64,000 bases of DNA from Pseudomonas sp. CHM02 (GTDB lineage: Bacteria; Pseudomonadota; Gammaproteobacteria; Pseudomonadales; Pseudomonadaceae): positions 1 through 64,000 of the forward strand of contig NZ_JFCA01000032.1 of NCBI RefSeq assembly GCF_000612585.1, read 5' to 3'. This document shows positions 43,113 to 50,538 of this stretch, one piece after another. The notes under the pieces are model-generated. The model worked only from the letters and a program-made list of their open reading frames with translations, ran no database searches and was not told where the DNA came from. Each line of letters opens with the position of its first letter. Positions within the stretch are counted from its first letter, which is position 1. The position numbers were made by a program, and so were the translations under genes.

Positions 43113-43496
43113 ATGAAATTGAGCCACCCTGACCGTTCGCTGATCGCCTGGGCCCTGTACTTCTGCGTGCTGATGAACCTGTTCGTCTGCGGTTTGGGGC
43201 ATGGGCAGATGATGGGCCAGGCCCTCAATGGCATCGGCGGGGCGTTCTGTTCGGTGGACGGCAGCCAGCCGCCAGTTTCCGACAAAGGGTTGGGCAGCCC
43301 GTCTTCCAGCAACATCTCGAACTACTTTGCCTGCCCCGTCTGCAATGCCTTGACCGTCACCCTGGTGTTCCTGATCGGACTGGCATGGCTGCTCGGCCTT
43401 GGGCAAACCCCGCGCCCGGCCCATGAACGGCGCAACAAGGCGCCGCCGCGTTATTCCTGGCCCTCGGCCAACCCCCGCGCTTCCCCCGCATTCTGA
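43113..43496 (+). CDS. DUF2946 family protein
   Basis: A 127-residue membrane protein. Two hydrophobic segments (LIAWALYFCVLMNLFVCGLG, VTLVFLIGLAWLLGLG) flank a loop with CSVDG and FACPVCNAL (a C-x-x-C motif). DUF2946 genes recur beside PCuAC, SCO and copper receptor genes, which fits this location and suggests a part in copper handling or respiratory oxidase assembly. It is divergent from the SCO gene. The frame extends upstream to 42954 without family features, so the ATG at 43113 is preferred. Confidence 0.85.
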   Translation: MKLSHPDRSLIAWALYFCVLMNLFVCGLGHGQMMGQALNGIGGAFCSVDGSQPPVSDKGLGSPSSSNISNYFACPVCNALTVTLVFLIGLAWLLGLGQTPRPAHERRNKAPPRYSWPSANPRASPAF

Positions 43497-43558
43497 CGTA
43501 TGCCCTGGGCCTCCTGAGACGAGGAGGCATTCCATCGTCATGACTGTGAGTGCGCTTC

Positions 43559-44104
43559 ATGAACCACCTGTTGCCCGCAGGCGCCCGCCGCCTGGTCAGC
43601 AAGGCGTCCCGTCGCCTGCACGCGGAGCCCGCGCTGCCTGAATACCCCAGCAATTCCCGCAGCTTCGTGCACCTGGACGCACGGCTGTTGCCGTATTGGC
43701 ACACCCTGTTCGATATCTGCCCGGCGCTGCTCAAGCTCGACCCGCCCGAGGGCCTGAACCTGTTTCGCAGCTTCATGACCTGGGCCTATCGCAATCAGCC
43801 GCCGCTGGATTGGACCTATCACCTGAACGTCTGCCGTTGGCTGCTGGGCTCCGTGTATCGAGCGCAGACTGACGATGAACCCATCGAGGCCTTCATGGCC
43901 GCGGCGGCCGCGCGCTGGGTCCATACAGACGCAAGCCAGGCCCGAGGTGTGGTCCTGGCCTGGCAAGGTGCAACGGTGTTCGATTGGAAGGGACCGCCGT
44001 TGGCGGGCGCCGAACACCAGGCGTTGCCGGGCTCGGAATGGGACTTCGCCTGGTGCCCGTTGAATACCCGTGGTGAGTTCAGCGGTTGGTTGCCGGTGCC
44101 TTGA
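43559..44104 (+). CDS. Hypothetical protein
   Basis: A 181-residue soluble protein of unknown function. It is rich in Trp and aromatic residues: LLPYWHTLFDICPALLKLDP, FRSFMTWAYRNQPPLDWTYH, and a C-terminal half with ARGVVLAWQGATVFDWKGPP. Strong GC at codon position 3 supports it as a real gene. The start is uncertain. GTG at 43550 and ATG at 43559 are both in frame, while the only good ribosome-binding site (AGGAGG, 43522-43527) is too far away and lies in a hairpin. It overlaps the convergent NmrA-type gene by 26 bases. Confidence 0.7.
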   Translation: MNHLLPAGARRLVSKASRRLHAEPALPEYPSNSRSFVHLDARLLPYWHTLFDICPALLKLDPPEGLNLFRSFMTWAYRNQPPLDWTYHLNVCRWLLGSVYRAQTDDEPIEAFMAAAAARWVHTDASQARGVVLAWQGATVFDWKGPPLAGAEHQALPGSEWDFAWCPLNTRGEFSGWLPVP

Positions 44105-44993
44105 GGTGCTGGCGAATCCAAGCGGCAACGTCCGTCACGGCGATCTGGTGACGGACGTTGAACGTCACGGCCGGGTCCCAGGCCACGCCGTTGCCCTGGG
44201 CGAACACTGCACGGTATTTCTTCAGGTTGTCGTCGGGATCCTTCGCCAGTTCGTCCAGCAGCATCGGCACTGGCCAGGGCTCGCGCTTGAGCTGGATACC
44301 GAGGGCGGCGTCCACGGTATCGGCCAGTTGCCCATAGGACAGGGTGTCGCCAGCGGTGAACACCACTTGGTTGGCGAGCGGCGGCTGCGCGAATACGATT
44401 TGCGCGGTCAGCCGGCCGATGTCTTCAGGTGTGGTGACGGTGACGGCGGTGTCCCAGCCGCCCAGGGCATGCACGCTGTTCTGTGCCAGGTCGACCACGC
44501 CAAACGAGGGTTCGAACAGAAAACTGGTGAACATCCCCGTGGAAATGATCAGCCATTGTGTGCCTTGCTGGGCGCGCAGCAGGTCGCGTACGTCGAGTTG
44601 TTCATCGAACGTATCCTGCGGGCTGCCACGCCCGATCACGTCATAGTCCACGCCGAATTGCCACGGCACATAACGCCTCACGCCTGCTTCGATGGCGGCT
44701 CGCGCCAGCTTGAGCTGGGTACCGGGGCCGGCGGCAAAACCGGTGCAGCAAATCACCGTGTCGAAAGGGGCAAAGATCCCGGCAAGCGTGCTTAGGCTGT
44801 CGTTCAGCAGATCACCGGGTACCCGCTCGATACCGCGTTCAGCCAACGTGCTGGCCGCCGCCGATTGCAGGCTGGCGGGGCGCAGCAGTACGGCAATGCG
44901 GGTGCCGCGCGGTGCGGCTAGGTCGGCCAGTGCGTGCAAGACGGCCATGCCCAGTTCGCCGGCACCGAGTACCAGGATGGAAGAGGAGGTCAT
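44079..44993 (-). CDS. NmrA/isoflavone reductase-like NAD(P)-binding protein
   Basis: A 304-residue atypical SDR. The NAD(P) motif is at the start (SILVLGAGELGMAVLHAL). GDLLNDSLSTLAGIFAPFDT and AAIEAGVRRYVPWQFGVDYD follow, with no YxxxK pair, as expected for the NmrA/aromatic-alcohol-reductase branch. It could be a redox sensor or a reductase of phenolic compounds. The ATG at 44993 is preceded by GCCTCCT on the opposite strand, that is AGGAGGC immediately upstream. It is divergent from an HxlR regulator. Confidence 0.88.
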   Translation of the reverse strand: MTSSSILVLGAGELGMAVLHALADLAAPRGTRIAVLLRPASLQSAAASTLAERGIERVPGDLLNDSLSTLAGIFAPFDTVICCTGFAAGPGTQLKLARAAIEAGVRRYVPWQFGVDYDVIGRGSPQDTFDEQLDVRDLLRAQQGTQWLIISTGMFTSFLFEPSFGVVDLAQNSVHALGGWDTAVTVTTPEDIGRLTAQIVFAQPPLANQVVFTAGDTLSYGQLADTVDAALGIQLKREPWPVPMLLDELAKDPDDNLKKYRAVFAQGNGVAWDPAVTFNVRHQIAVTDVAAWIRQHLKAPATNR

Positions 44994-45084
44994 AGGAGGC
45001 TCCGTGTGGGTTGAAAGTCGTGGCATGCTTGCAGAATTAATCGCTGCGCATAAGAAGGCACACCCGTGATACCGAGACGCCCAC

Positions 45085-45480
45085 ATGGATAACGACGAGA
45101 TCATCCGCCGTTCACAGGCAGCCTGTGATGCCCTGAGCGCTGACGATGACGGCCTCAAGCGCGAAGTGCTGACCCATGCGGGAAACCGCTGGTCCCTGGG
45201 CATCGTGCACGTGCTGGGTGTGAGCGGTCGCCTGCGTCACGCCGAGATCGGCCGGCGCATGCACGGTGTCACCCAACGCATGCTGACTCGCACTTTGCGC
45301 CAGTTGGAGCGCGACGGGCTGGTGCTGCGCCATGACTTCCAGGAAGTGCCACCGAAGGTCGAATACGAGCTGTCGACCCTCGGGACGGAACTGCTGGTGC
45401 ACATGATCCCACTGTGGACTTGGGTGGTGGAGAAGGGCGAGGATTTTCGCCAGGCGCGGGAGCGTTTCGACCGGAACTGA
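45085..45480 (+). CDS. HxlR family transcriptional regulator
   Basis: A 131-residue winged-helix protein: LTHAGNRWSLGIVHVLGVSG, LRHAEIGRRMHGVTQRMLTR and TLRQLERDGLVLRHDFQEVP, with the wing KVEYELSTLGTELL. A Cys at residue 14 could be a redox sensor. It is divergent from the NmrA-type gene over 91 bases, which makes that gene the likely target. This mirrors the HxlR/SDR pair at 14430-15668. Confidence 0.92.
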   Translation: MDNDEIIRRSQAACDALSADDDGLKREVLTHAGNRWSLGIVHVLGVSGRLRHAEIGRRMHGVTQRMLTRTLRQLERDGLVLRHDFQEVPPKVEYELSTLGTELLVHMIPLWTWVVEKGEDFRQARERFDRN

Positions 45481-45670
45481 GTTGTTCTTGCGCGGTAATG
45501 AACAGGCGTGCGGTGTCATGCCGCGCACGTTTGTTGACCGCGATCAAGGCGTGATACGGCGTCGCTTCCCACACTGTGGCGAACGTTCTGGAGGAACGCG
45601 CCATGCCCCTTTCCCTTGCGCCATTGCGTCGCCGGTGGCCTGTGTGTTTTCAGCGCCGGGAGCCTGGATC

Positions 45671-46156
45671 ATGGCGGACCTGATCCCGCGCCGTTGTGTT
45701 TGCACCGAGATGATTACCCTGGCCCAGGCCCTTGGGCGGGTGACTGCCGAAGACGTGTTTTCACCCCTCGATGTGCCGGCTCGGGACAGCAGCGACTTGG
45801 ACGGCTATGCCCTGCGTGCGTTCGACGTGCCGGAGCTCGGCGGTTACTTGGTTGTTGTCGAGCCAGACAGCCGCGATGTGCCGTTGCAGGCAAGGCAGGC
45901 CGCACGGACCTTCAGCGGTGCGCCGCTGCCCGCGGGGGCCGACAGCGTGGTGCCCCTGCAACGCTGCCGCGTGTATGGCCCACGTATCTGGTGCCCACCG
46001 TTGCGCTTGGGTGAACACGTACGCAAGCGCGGGCAGGTGCTGGAGCGTGGTCAACCGGTGGTGAGCGCCGACAAGTGCCTGGATGCCCTGGACATCGACC
46101 TGCTGGCAGCCGCCGGTATTCCACGGGTCAAGGTCTACCGATTGTCAACTGCCTGA
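45671..46156 (+). CDS. Stand-alone MoeA N-terminal-domain protein
   Basis: The product is 161 residues, matching only the first two domains of molybdopterin molybdotransferase MoeA (about 400 residues): ITLAQALGRVTAEDVFSPLD, the conserved PARDSSDLDGYALRAFDV loop, FSGAPLPAGADSVVPLQ and VRKRGQVLERGQPVVSADKC. It ends where the MoeA MPT-binding domain (domain III) should begin. It is not obviously a frameshift, because the following sequence on this strand does not continue MoeA. It may be a partial paralogue or an adaptor of cofactor insertion. The start is uncertain, and the frame is open to 45482. Confidence 0.75.
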   Translation: MADLIPRRCVCTEMITLAQALGRVTAEDVFSPLDVPARDSSDLDGYALRAFDVPELGGYLVVVEPDSRDVPLQARQAARTFSGAPLPAGADSVVPLQRCRVYGPRIWCPPLRLGEHVRKRGQVLERGQPVVSADKCLDALDIDLLAAAGIPRVKVYRLSTA

Positions 46157-46423
46157 ACGCGGCTTTTCCTTGGCCGGTTTGTGAGTGTCAGCCGGTTTGG
46201 TCGATTTGCTCGGCTGCTTGTCGGTGTCTTTGCTGTTCTTGTCGCTGTTTGAGGGGCTGCTGGGGTAGGTGCCCGGTGGTAGGGCAGAGCCGCTAGCGCT
46301 GTCGCCACTCAAGGCGTTGGACGACGGTTGCGGGTTATCGCCAAAGGCGGCGAGGGCGGGGCCGGTGAGCAGGGCTGATAGGCCGACGATGAGTAAAATC
46401 CTTTGGGACGATCTGGTCTTCAT
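46145..46423 (-). CDS. Small secreted hypothetical protein, Ser/Lys/Pro-rich
   Basis: A 92-residue protein with a signal peptide (ILLIVGLSALLTGPALA). The low-complexity mature part is rich in Ser, Asp, Lys and Pro (SPSNSDKNSKDTDKQPSKST). It is probably periplasmic and disordered. No family is recognised. It overlaps the end of the MoeA-like gene by 12 bases in convergent orientation. Confidence 0.72.
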   Translation of the reverse strand: MKTRSSQRILLIVGLSALLTGPALAAFGDNPQPSSNALSGDSASGSALPPGTYPSSPSNSDKNSKDTDKQPSKSTKPADTHKPAKEKPRSGS

Positions 46424-46491
46424 GACGCAATCCCCTAGCGTGTGGAGGTAGCAAGAGCCTGGATCACCCCCAGGCTCCCGTCATGCCTCGA

Positions 46492-46968
46492 TCAAGCCGC
46501 CATGGGCTTGGTCGACTGCAACTTTTTATGCGCCGTTTTCATCGCTTCCATTTCGGCGCCCAACTCGTCAAGCAACGCTTTGCCCAGCAGCTTTTTAGCC
46601 TGGGGGAACATCTCGGTTTCTTCTTCCTCGATGTGGTGCTCCAGCAGTTCCTTGACCACTTTGACGCGGCCGGAAAACTCCGTTGTCGAAGGCTCGGTCT
46701 GCTTCAGGTCGGGCAGTACCAGGGAGTCGACGGTGCGGTGCTCTTCCTTGGCTTCGTGGTACATGATGTCCTGTTCCTTGCCACCGGCTTTGCGGAACGC
46801 CGGGTAGAGGATTTCTTCTTCCAGCCGGGTGTGCAGGCTGATTTCCGCTTCCAGTTTGGCCAGCAGCTCAGTGCGTTTTTTTACTCCGCGTTCGGTGGAC
46901 TCACTCAATTGAGTCAGCAGCGCCTTCACGCGTTCGTGGTCGGCTTTGAGCAGGTCAATGGCATTCAT
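46492..46968 (-). CDS. Hemerythrin HHE-domain protein
   Basis: The product has 158 residues from an ATG at 46968. The four-helix di-iron bundle shows its ligand motifs in order: DLLKADHERVKALLTQL, HTRLEEEILYPAFRKAG, EAKEEHRTVDSLVLPD and EHHIEEEETEMFPQAKKLL. Such proteins bind oxygen or nitric oxide, or report iron and oxidative stress. It is a single gene among stress-type genes. Confidence 0.93.
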   Translation of the reverse strand: MNAIDLLKADHERVKALLTQLSESTERGVKKRTELLAKLEAEISLHTRLEEEILYPAFRKAGGKEQDIMYHEAKEEHRTVDSLVLPDLKQTEPSTTEFSGRVKVVKELLEHHIEEEETEMFPQAKKLLGKALLDELGAEMEAMKTAHKKLQSTKPMAA

Positions 46969-47233
46969 GGGTGACACCTCACGGGAACTCAGGGCGTGTC
47001 GAAATGCACGCCTCGTCCCGTCAAGAGGTGCATCAGTTGTACCAACTTGAGCGTTTGTCGAATCACCATGTAATTCAAGGGGCTAGAAGTAGCGCGGCGC
47101 GATACTCGTCGTGCACCTTGCATGGTTGGGCGTTTGGCGCGTTGCAATCCACAACGCCGCACCATCTGCGAAAATTTTAATGAACCCTCGCGGCCGACGC
47201 TTGACCTAATGCATACGACCTAGGAGGTGAAGC

Positions 47234-47449
47234 ATGGAAATTCAATATATCTGGATCGGTTTGGCGGTGATTCTGCTGCTGTTGGAATTGTGGGCGATCA
47301 ATGTCGTGCTGCGTAGCACCGGTGGCTGGGAGACCAAGGGGCTGTGGCTGGTGGTGCTGATCTTTGTGCCGATGTTTGGCCTGATTGCCTGGGCGATGTT
47401 TGGGCCTAAACGGGAAATGCCAGAGCATCGTAAAACAGGAGCACCGTAA
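47234..47449 (+). CDS. PLDc_N domain small membrane protein
   Basis: A 71-residue protein with a TAGGAGG ribosome-binding site. Two membrane helices (YIWIGLAVILLLLELWAINV, GLWLVVLIFVPMFGLIAWAM) with the short linker RSTGGWETK match the phospholipase D N-terminal/transporter-like domain often found as an independent small inner-membrane protein. The function is unknown. Confidence 0.85.
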   Translation: MEIQYIWIGLAVILLLLELWAINVVLRSTGGWETKGLWLVVLIFVPMFGLIAWAMFGPKREMPEHRKTGAP

Positions 47450-47472
47450 AAGCTGAGGCATGAGTCGATGCG

Positions 47473-47502
47473 AAACAGGCGCCATCAAGGCGCCTGTTTT
47501 CG
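47473..47502. terminator. Rho-independent terminator, probably bidirectional
   Basis: A perfect 11-bp stem (AAACAGGCGCC / GGCGCCTGTTT) with a 5-base loop lies between the PLDc_N gene and the convergent PfpI gene. It has T-rich sequence to the right and A-rich to the left. Confidence 0.85.
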
Positions 47503-47517
47503 TTGCGCTGTAAAAAA

Positions 47518-48078
47518 TCAGCCCGCGACGGCCTTGGCAATCGCCTCATTGAACGCCGGCAAATCATCCGGTGTGCGCGAGGTAATCAATGTCCAGCCAT
47601 TGGCCTTGCATTCCTTGACCTCGGCATCGACCCATCCGGCGGCGCCGGCGTTTTCCAGGTCGATGCGCACGCTCTTGTAGGAGGTCAGGGTCTTGCCCTT
47701 GATCACGCCCGCATCAATCAGCGCCCATGGCCCGTGACAGATCGCCGCCACGGTCTTGCCCGCTTGCACGAATTCATTGATCAGTTTCAAGGCCGCCGCA
47801 TCCTGGCGCAGTGTGTCGGCGTTGACGGTGCCGCCGGGAATGACCAGCGCATCGAAGTCGGCGCCGGAGAGTTCGGACAGTTTCGCGTCGGACTCCACGG
47901 TCCTGTCTTTCTCGGTGTCGTCGACGAAGGTCTGGGTGGTGCCGCCTTTGCTGGAACCGTGGGTCACCGTCGCGCCATAACCGCGCAGTGCTTCCAGTGG
48001 CTTGAGCAGTTCATCGCGCTCGATGCCAGTGTTGGAAGTGATGACTAGAATCTTCTTGCCGTTGAGGTGTGAACTCAT
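47518..48078 (-). CDS. PfpI/DJ-1 family protein (type 1 glutamine amidotransferase-like)
   Basis: The product has 186 residues. The fold marks are ILVITSNTGIERDELLKPLE, ALVIPGGTVNADTLRQD and the nucleophile elbow VAAICHGPWALIDAG (Cys-His). Members are YhbO/PfpI-like stress proteins that handle glycated or damaged proteins and nucleotides, or act as proteases. Nearby hemerythrin and AlgU-type promoter sequences fit a stress-response neighbourhood. Confidence 0.93.
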   Translation of the reverse strand: MSSHLNGKKILVITSNTGIERDELLKPLEALRGYGATVTHGSSKGGTTQTFVDDTEKDRTVESDAKLSELSGADFDALVIPGGTVNADTLRQDAAALKLINEFVQAGKTVAAICHGPWALIDAGVIKGKTLTSYKSVRIDLENAGAAGWVDAEVKECKANGWTLITSRTPDDLPAFNEAIAKAVAG

Positions 48079-48201
48079 GATCGAGTGTCTCCTGATGGGT
48101 GAGCGAAGGAGGGGATATGGGAGAGTTGATCCGGCTGGGACGGCAAAGGTTTAAATTAATTTGCGCTTATTTCCTGGGCGGTTGGCATGGGCAATTTCCT
48201 T

Positions 48202-48228
48202 GAACTATCCAAACCGGCAGGCCTCTGC
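48202..48228 (+). promoter_or_regulatory. AlgU (sigma-22)-like promoter
   Basis: GAACTA (48202-48207), a 16-base spacer and TCTGC (48224-48228) resemble the AlgU/RpoE consensus GAACTT-N16/17-TCTRA. The site lies 54 bases before the gene at 48282. Confidence 0.4.
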
Positions 48229-48281
48229 TGTTTTAAGCGCCCGCGCATTCCTGCGGGCCTTCATCTGACTGGAGACAGACC

Positions 48282-48494
48282 ATGACTGCCGACAAAACCC
48301 CGGCCCCCATCAGCTCCGAAGAGGCCCAGCAGGGTACAGACAAAGCCGCGAAAGGCCAGACCCTGGAGCGCCCGAATCCCAAGACTGAAACCGTCGATAA
48401 AGTCGTGACGCCGACCTCGATCAAAGACACTCAGCGCCAGACCGATGCCATCAACGAACAGGCCGCCAAGGCCGAGCGCAAGCTGGGCCGCTGA
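48282..48494 (+). CDS. Small hydrophilic hypothetical protein
   Basis: A 70-residue, strongly charged, Gln/Lys/Thr-rich protein with no signal peptide or membrane segment (EEAQQGTDKAAKGQTLERP, INEQAAKAERKLGR). It is probably disordered. The ribosome-binding site GGAGACAG precedes the ATG. It is the first gene of a run with the HhH and DUF72 genes (2-base gap) and has an AlgU-like promoter upstream, so a general stress role is plausible. No family is recognised. Confidence 0.75.
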   Translation: MTADKTPAPISSEEAQQGTDKAAKGQTLERPNPKTETVDKVVTPTSIKDTQRQTDAINEQAAKAERKLGR

Positions 48495-48496
48495 AC

Positions 48497-48928
48497 ATGG
48501 CCCGTTCTATCACCGCGTCGGAGTTGGGCATCGATCTCCAACCCGACGATGACAGTGGTCTGTTCAAGTGGTTTATCGCCAGTTTTCTCATGGGCAAGCG
48601 TATCCAGGCACCGATTGCCGCGCAGGCCTACAAGGTGATTGTCGAAGAACACGGTCGCGACACTGCGCGCAAGTTGCAGCACTGCACATCGCGTGAGTTG
48701 GTGGCCATGCTCGGACGTGCCCACTATGTGCGCTATGACGAAACCACCGCACAGCGTTTGCTCGACCTCAGCGCCAAGTTGAACGCCGAGTACGCGGGAA
48801 AGATCACCCGCATGCTCAGTGCCAGCGAGAACCGTGAGGGCTTCGAAAAGCGCCTTGGGGAATTCGACGGTGTGGGCCCGAAGACCATCGAGATTTTCAT
48901 GCGCGATGCGGCCAAGGTGCTGTTTTGA
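48497..48928 (+). CDS. Helix-hairpin-helix DNA-repair-like protein
   Basis: A 143-residue helical protein. FKWFIASFLMGKRIQAPIAA and the terminal helix-hairpin-helix LGEFDGVGPKTIEIFMRDAA resemble the HhH part of endonuclease III-type glycosylases. It is too short for a full enzyme, and the catalytic Asp and iron-sulphur cluster are absent. It probably binds DNA. It lies between the small hydrophilic gene (2-base gap) and the DUF72 gene (4-base overlap) in one operon. Confidence 0.75.
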   Translation: MARSITASELGIDLQPDDDSGLFKWFIASFLMGKRIQAPIAAQAYKVIVEEHGRDTARKLQHCTSRELVAMLGRAHYVRYDETTAQRLLDLSAKLNAEYAGKITRMLSASENREGFEKRLGEFDGVGPKTIEIFMRDAAKVLF

Positions 48929-49662
48929 CCGCAGTGCTGTCAGTGGGCTGTGCGGGCTGGAGTCTGCCCCGTGAATACTGGCCGGCGTTTGCCGCCGGGG
49001 GCACGCATTTGCAGCGCTATGCGTCGCGCTTCAATGCGGTGGAAATCAACAGTTCGTTCTATCGCCCGCACCTGGCGAAGACCTATGCGCGTTGGGCGCA
49101 ATCGGTGCCGCCAGGCTTTCGATTTTCGGTCAAGGTGCCCAAGCACATTACCCACGAGCTGCGCTTGCAAGGCTGCGAGGCGGCACTCGATGAATTTCTC
49201 GGGCAATGCCTGCAACTGGGCACACAGCTGGGTTGCCTGCTGGTGCAATTGCCGCCGTTGCTGAGCTACGAACCGGTTGTTGCCAACGCATTCTTCATGG
49301 CGTTGCGCGAACGGTTTGCCGGGGCTGTGGTGCTTGAACCCCGGCATGCGAGCTGGCTGGCGGCCGAAGGGATGTTGCAGGCTCTGCAGGTTGGGCGAGT
49401 GGCCGCCGACCCGCCGGTGTTCGCCTCGGGAGATGCCCCGGCGGGCTGGCAGGGCGTGCGTTATTGGCGCCTGCATGGAACGCCGCGTATCTATCACAGT
49501 GCCTACGGGCCCGAACGGGTTGCGGCGTACGCGCGCTTGTTGAGCGCGTCCGTGGCGGATGGCATTTCCACCTGGTGCATCTTCGACAACACCGCCAGCG
49601 GCCTGGCAACGCCCGATGCGCTGTCCTTACTCGACCTCCACCCGCAACACTTCCAACCCTAG
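48925..49662 (+). CDS. DUF72 family protein (YecE-like TIM barrel)
   Basis: A 245-residue protein with family motifs VGCAGWSLPREYWPAF, LQRYASRFNAVEINSSFYR, FRFSVKVPKHITHELRL and YWRLHGTPRIYHSAYG, with WCIFDNTASGLATPDAL at the end. The fold is a TIM barrel, and the activity is unknown. The best start is a TTG at 48925 that overlaps the previous stop (TTGA). The gene is last in its operon, and its 3' end overlaps the convergent DeoR gene by 36 bases. Confidence 0.88.
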   Translation: MTAVLSVGCAGWSLPREYWPAFAAGGTHLQRYASRFNAVEINSSFYRPHLAKTYARWAQSVPPGFRFSVKVPKHITHELRLQGCEAALDEFLGQCLQLGTQLGCLLVQLPPLLSYEPVVANAFFMALRERFAGAVVLEPRHASWLAAEGMLQALQVGRVAADPPVFASGDAPAGWQGVRYWRLHGTPRIYHSAYGPERVAAYARLLSASVADGISTWCIFDNTASGLATPDALSLLDLHPQHFQP

Positions 49663-50412
49663 CTGCTCGTACGCCTCCACACTCGGTACATGCCACTCGG
49701 TGATCAGTGTGTGAATGCGGCTGCATGGCGCCACCACGAAGGGCTCCACCGCACCGAGCTTGTCCGCCATGGTCACCGCCACCACGTGGGACGCGCTGTC
49801 GAGCAAGGCTTGCTTGACCGCCACTTCGTCAAAATGCAGCGAACTGATGCCCACTTGCGGATGCAGCGCACACACGCCGGTAAACAGCAGGTCGGCCTTG
49901 ATGCCCTGGATCAGCCGCACGGTTTCATGGCCACTGGTGGACAGGGTCGCCGGGTTGAGCTGGCCGCCCGCGAGTATCACTTTCACATCGGGATGGTCGG
50001 CCAGGGCAATGGCGATCATGGGCGACGGTGTCACCACGGTCAGGCGGATCGAGTGGGGTAATGCCTGGGCGATCTGCAGGGTGGTGGAGCCGGAATCGAA
50101 CAGCACGATCTGGCCATCTTCCACGCGGTCGGCCGCCAGTCGGGCGAGCTGGCGCTTGGTCTCGTTAGTCTCGCCGACGCGGGTGAAGAAATCTTTGCCG
50201 GTGTCCTTGGGGCGGGGCAGTGCGCCGCCGTGTACGCGTTGCAACAGGCCGGCGGCGGCGAGTTCACCGAGGTCGCGGCGGATGGTGTCCTGGGACACGG
50301 CAAAATGTTCCACCAGTTCGGCGGCGGTGACTTTACCGTCGCGCTCCAGCAGCAACAGGATCTTCTGTTTGCGCAAAGAAGGCAGGTCGATGGTTTGATG
50401 AGTGTTGTGCAT
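49627..50412 (-). CDS. DeoR family transcriptional regulator
   Basis: A 261-residue sugar-type repressor. The helix-turn-helix is in residues 12-66 (LRKQKILLLLERDGKVTAAE, LVEHFAVSQDTIRRDLGELA, GLLQRVHGGA). A sugar-phosphate-sensing domain follows, with VLFDSGSTTLQIAQALP and the family Asp-Lys pair near VVAVTMADKLGAVEPFVV. It is divergent from the LldD-like oxidase gene across 126 bases and probably regulates it. Confidence 0.92.
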   Translation of the reverse strand: MHNTHQTIDLPSLRKQKILLLLERDGKVTAAELVEHFAVSQDTIRRDLGELAAAGLLQRVHGGALPRPKDTGKDFFTRVGETNETKRQLARLAADRVEDGQIVLFDSGSTTLQIAQALPHSIRLTVVTPSPMIAIALADHPDVKVILAGGQLNPATLSTSGHETVRLIQGIKADLLFTGVCALHPQVGISSLHFDEVAVKQALLDSASHVVAVTMADKLGAVEPFVVAPCSRIHTLITEWHVPSVEAYEQLGLEVLRVEVE

Positions 50413-50538
50413 GGTTGTGCGCTTTTTTGCGGGTTTGTGCGAGATTAAGCGTGCCGCGATCTAAACGCAATGGCTGTTGTGCGACCATTGGGCGGTTACT
50501 CTCAGCATTCAGTTCAGGGAGAGGTGACCTAGATATCG

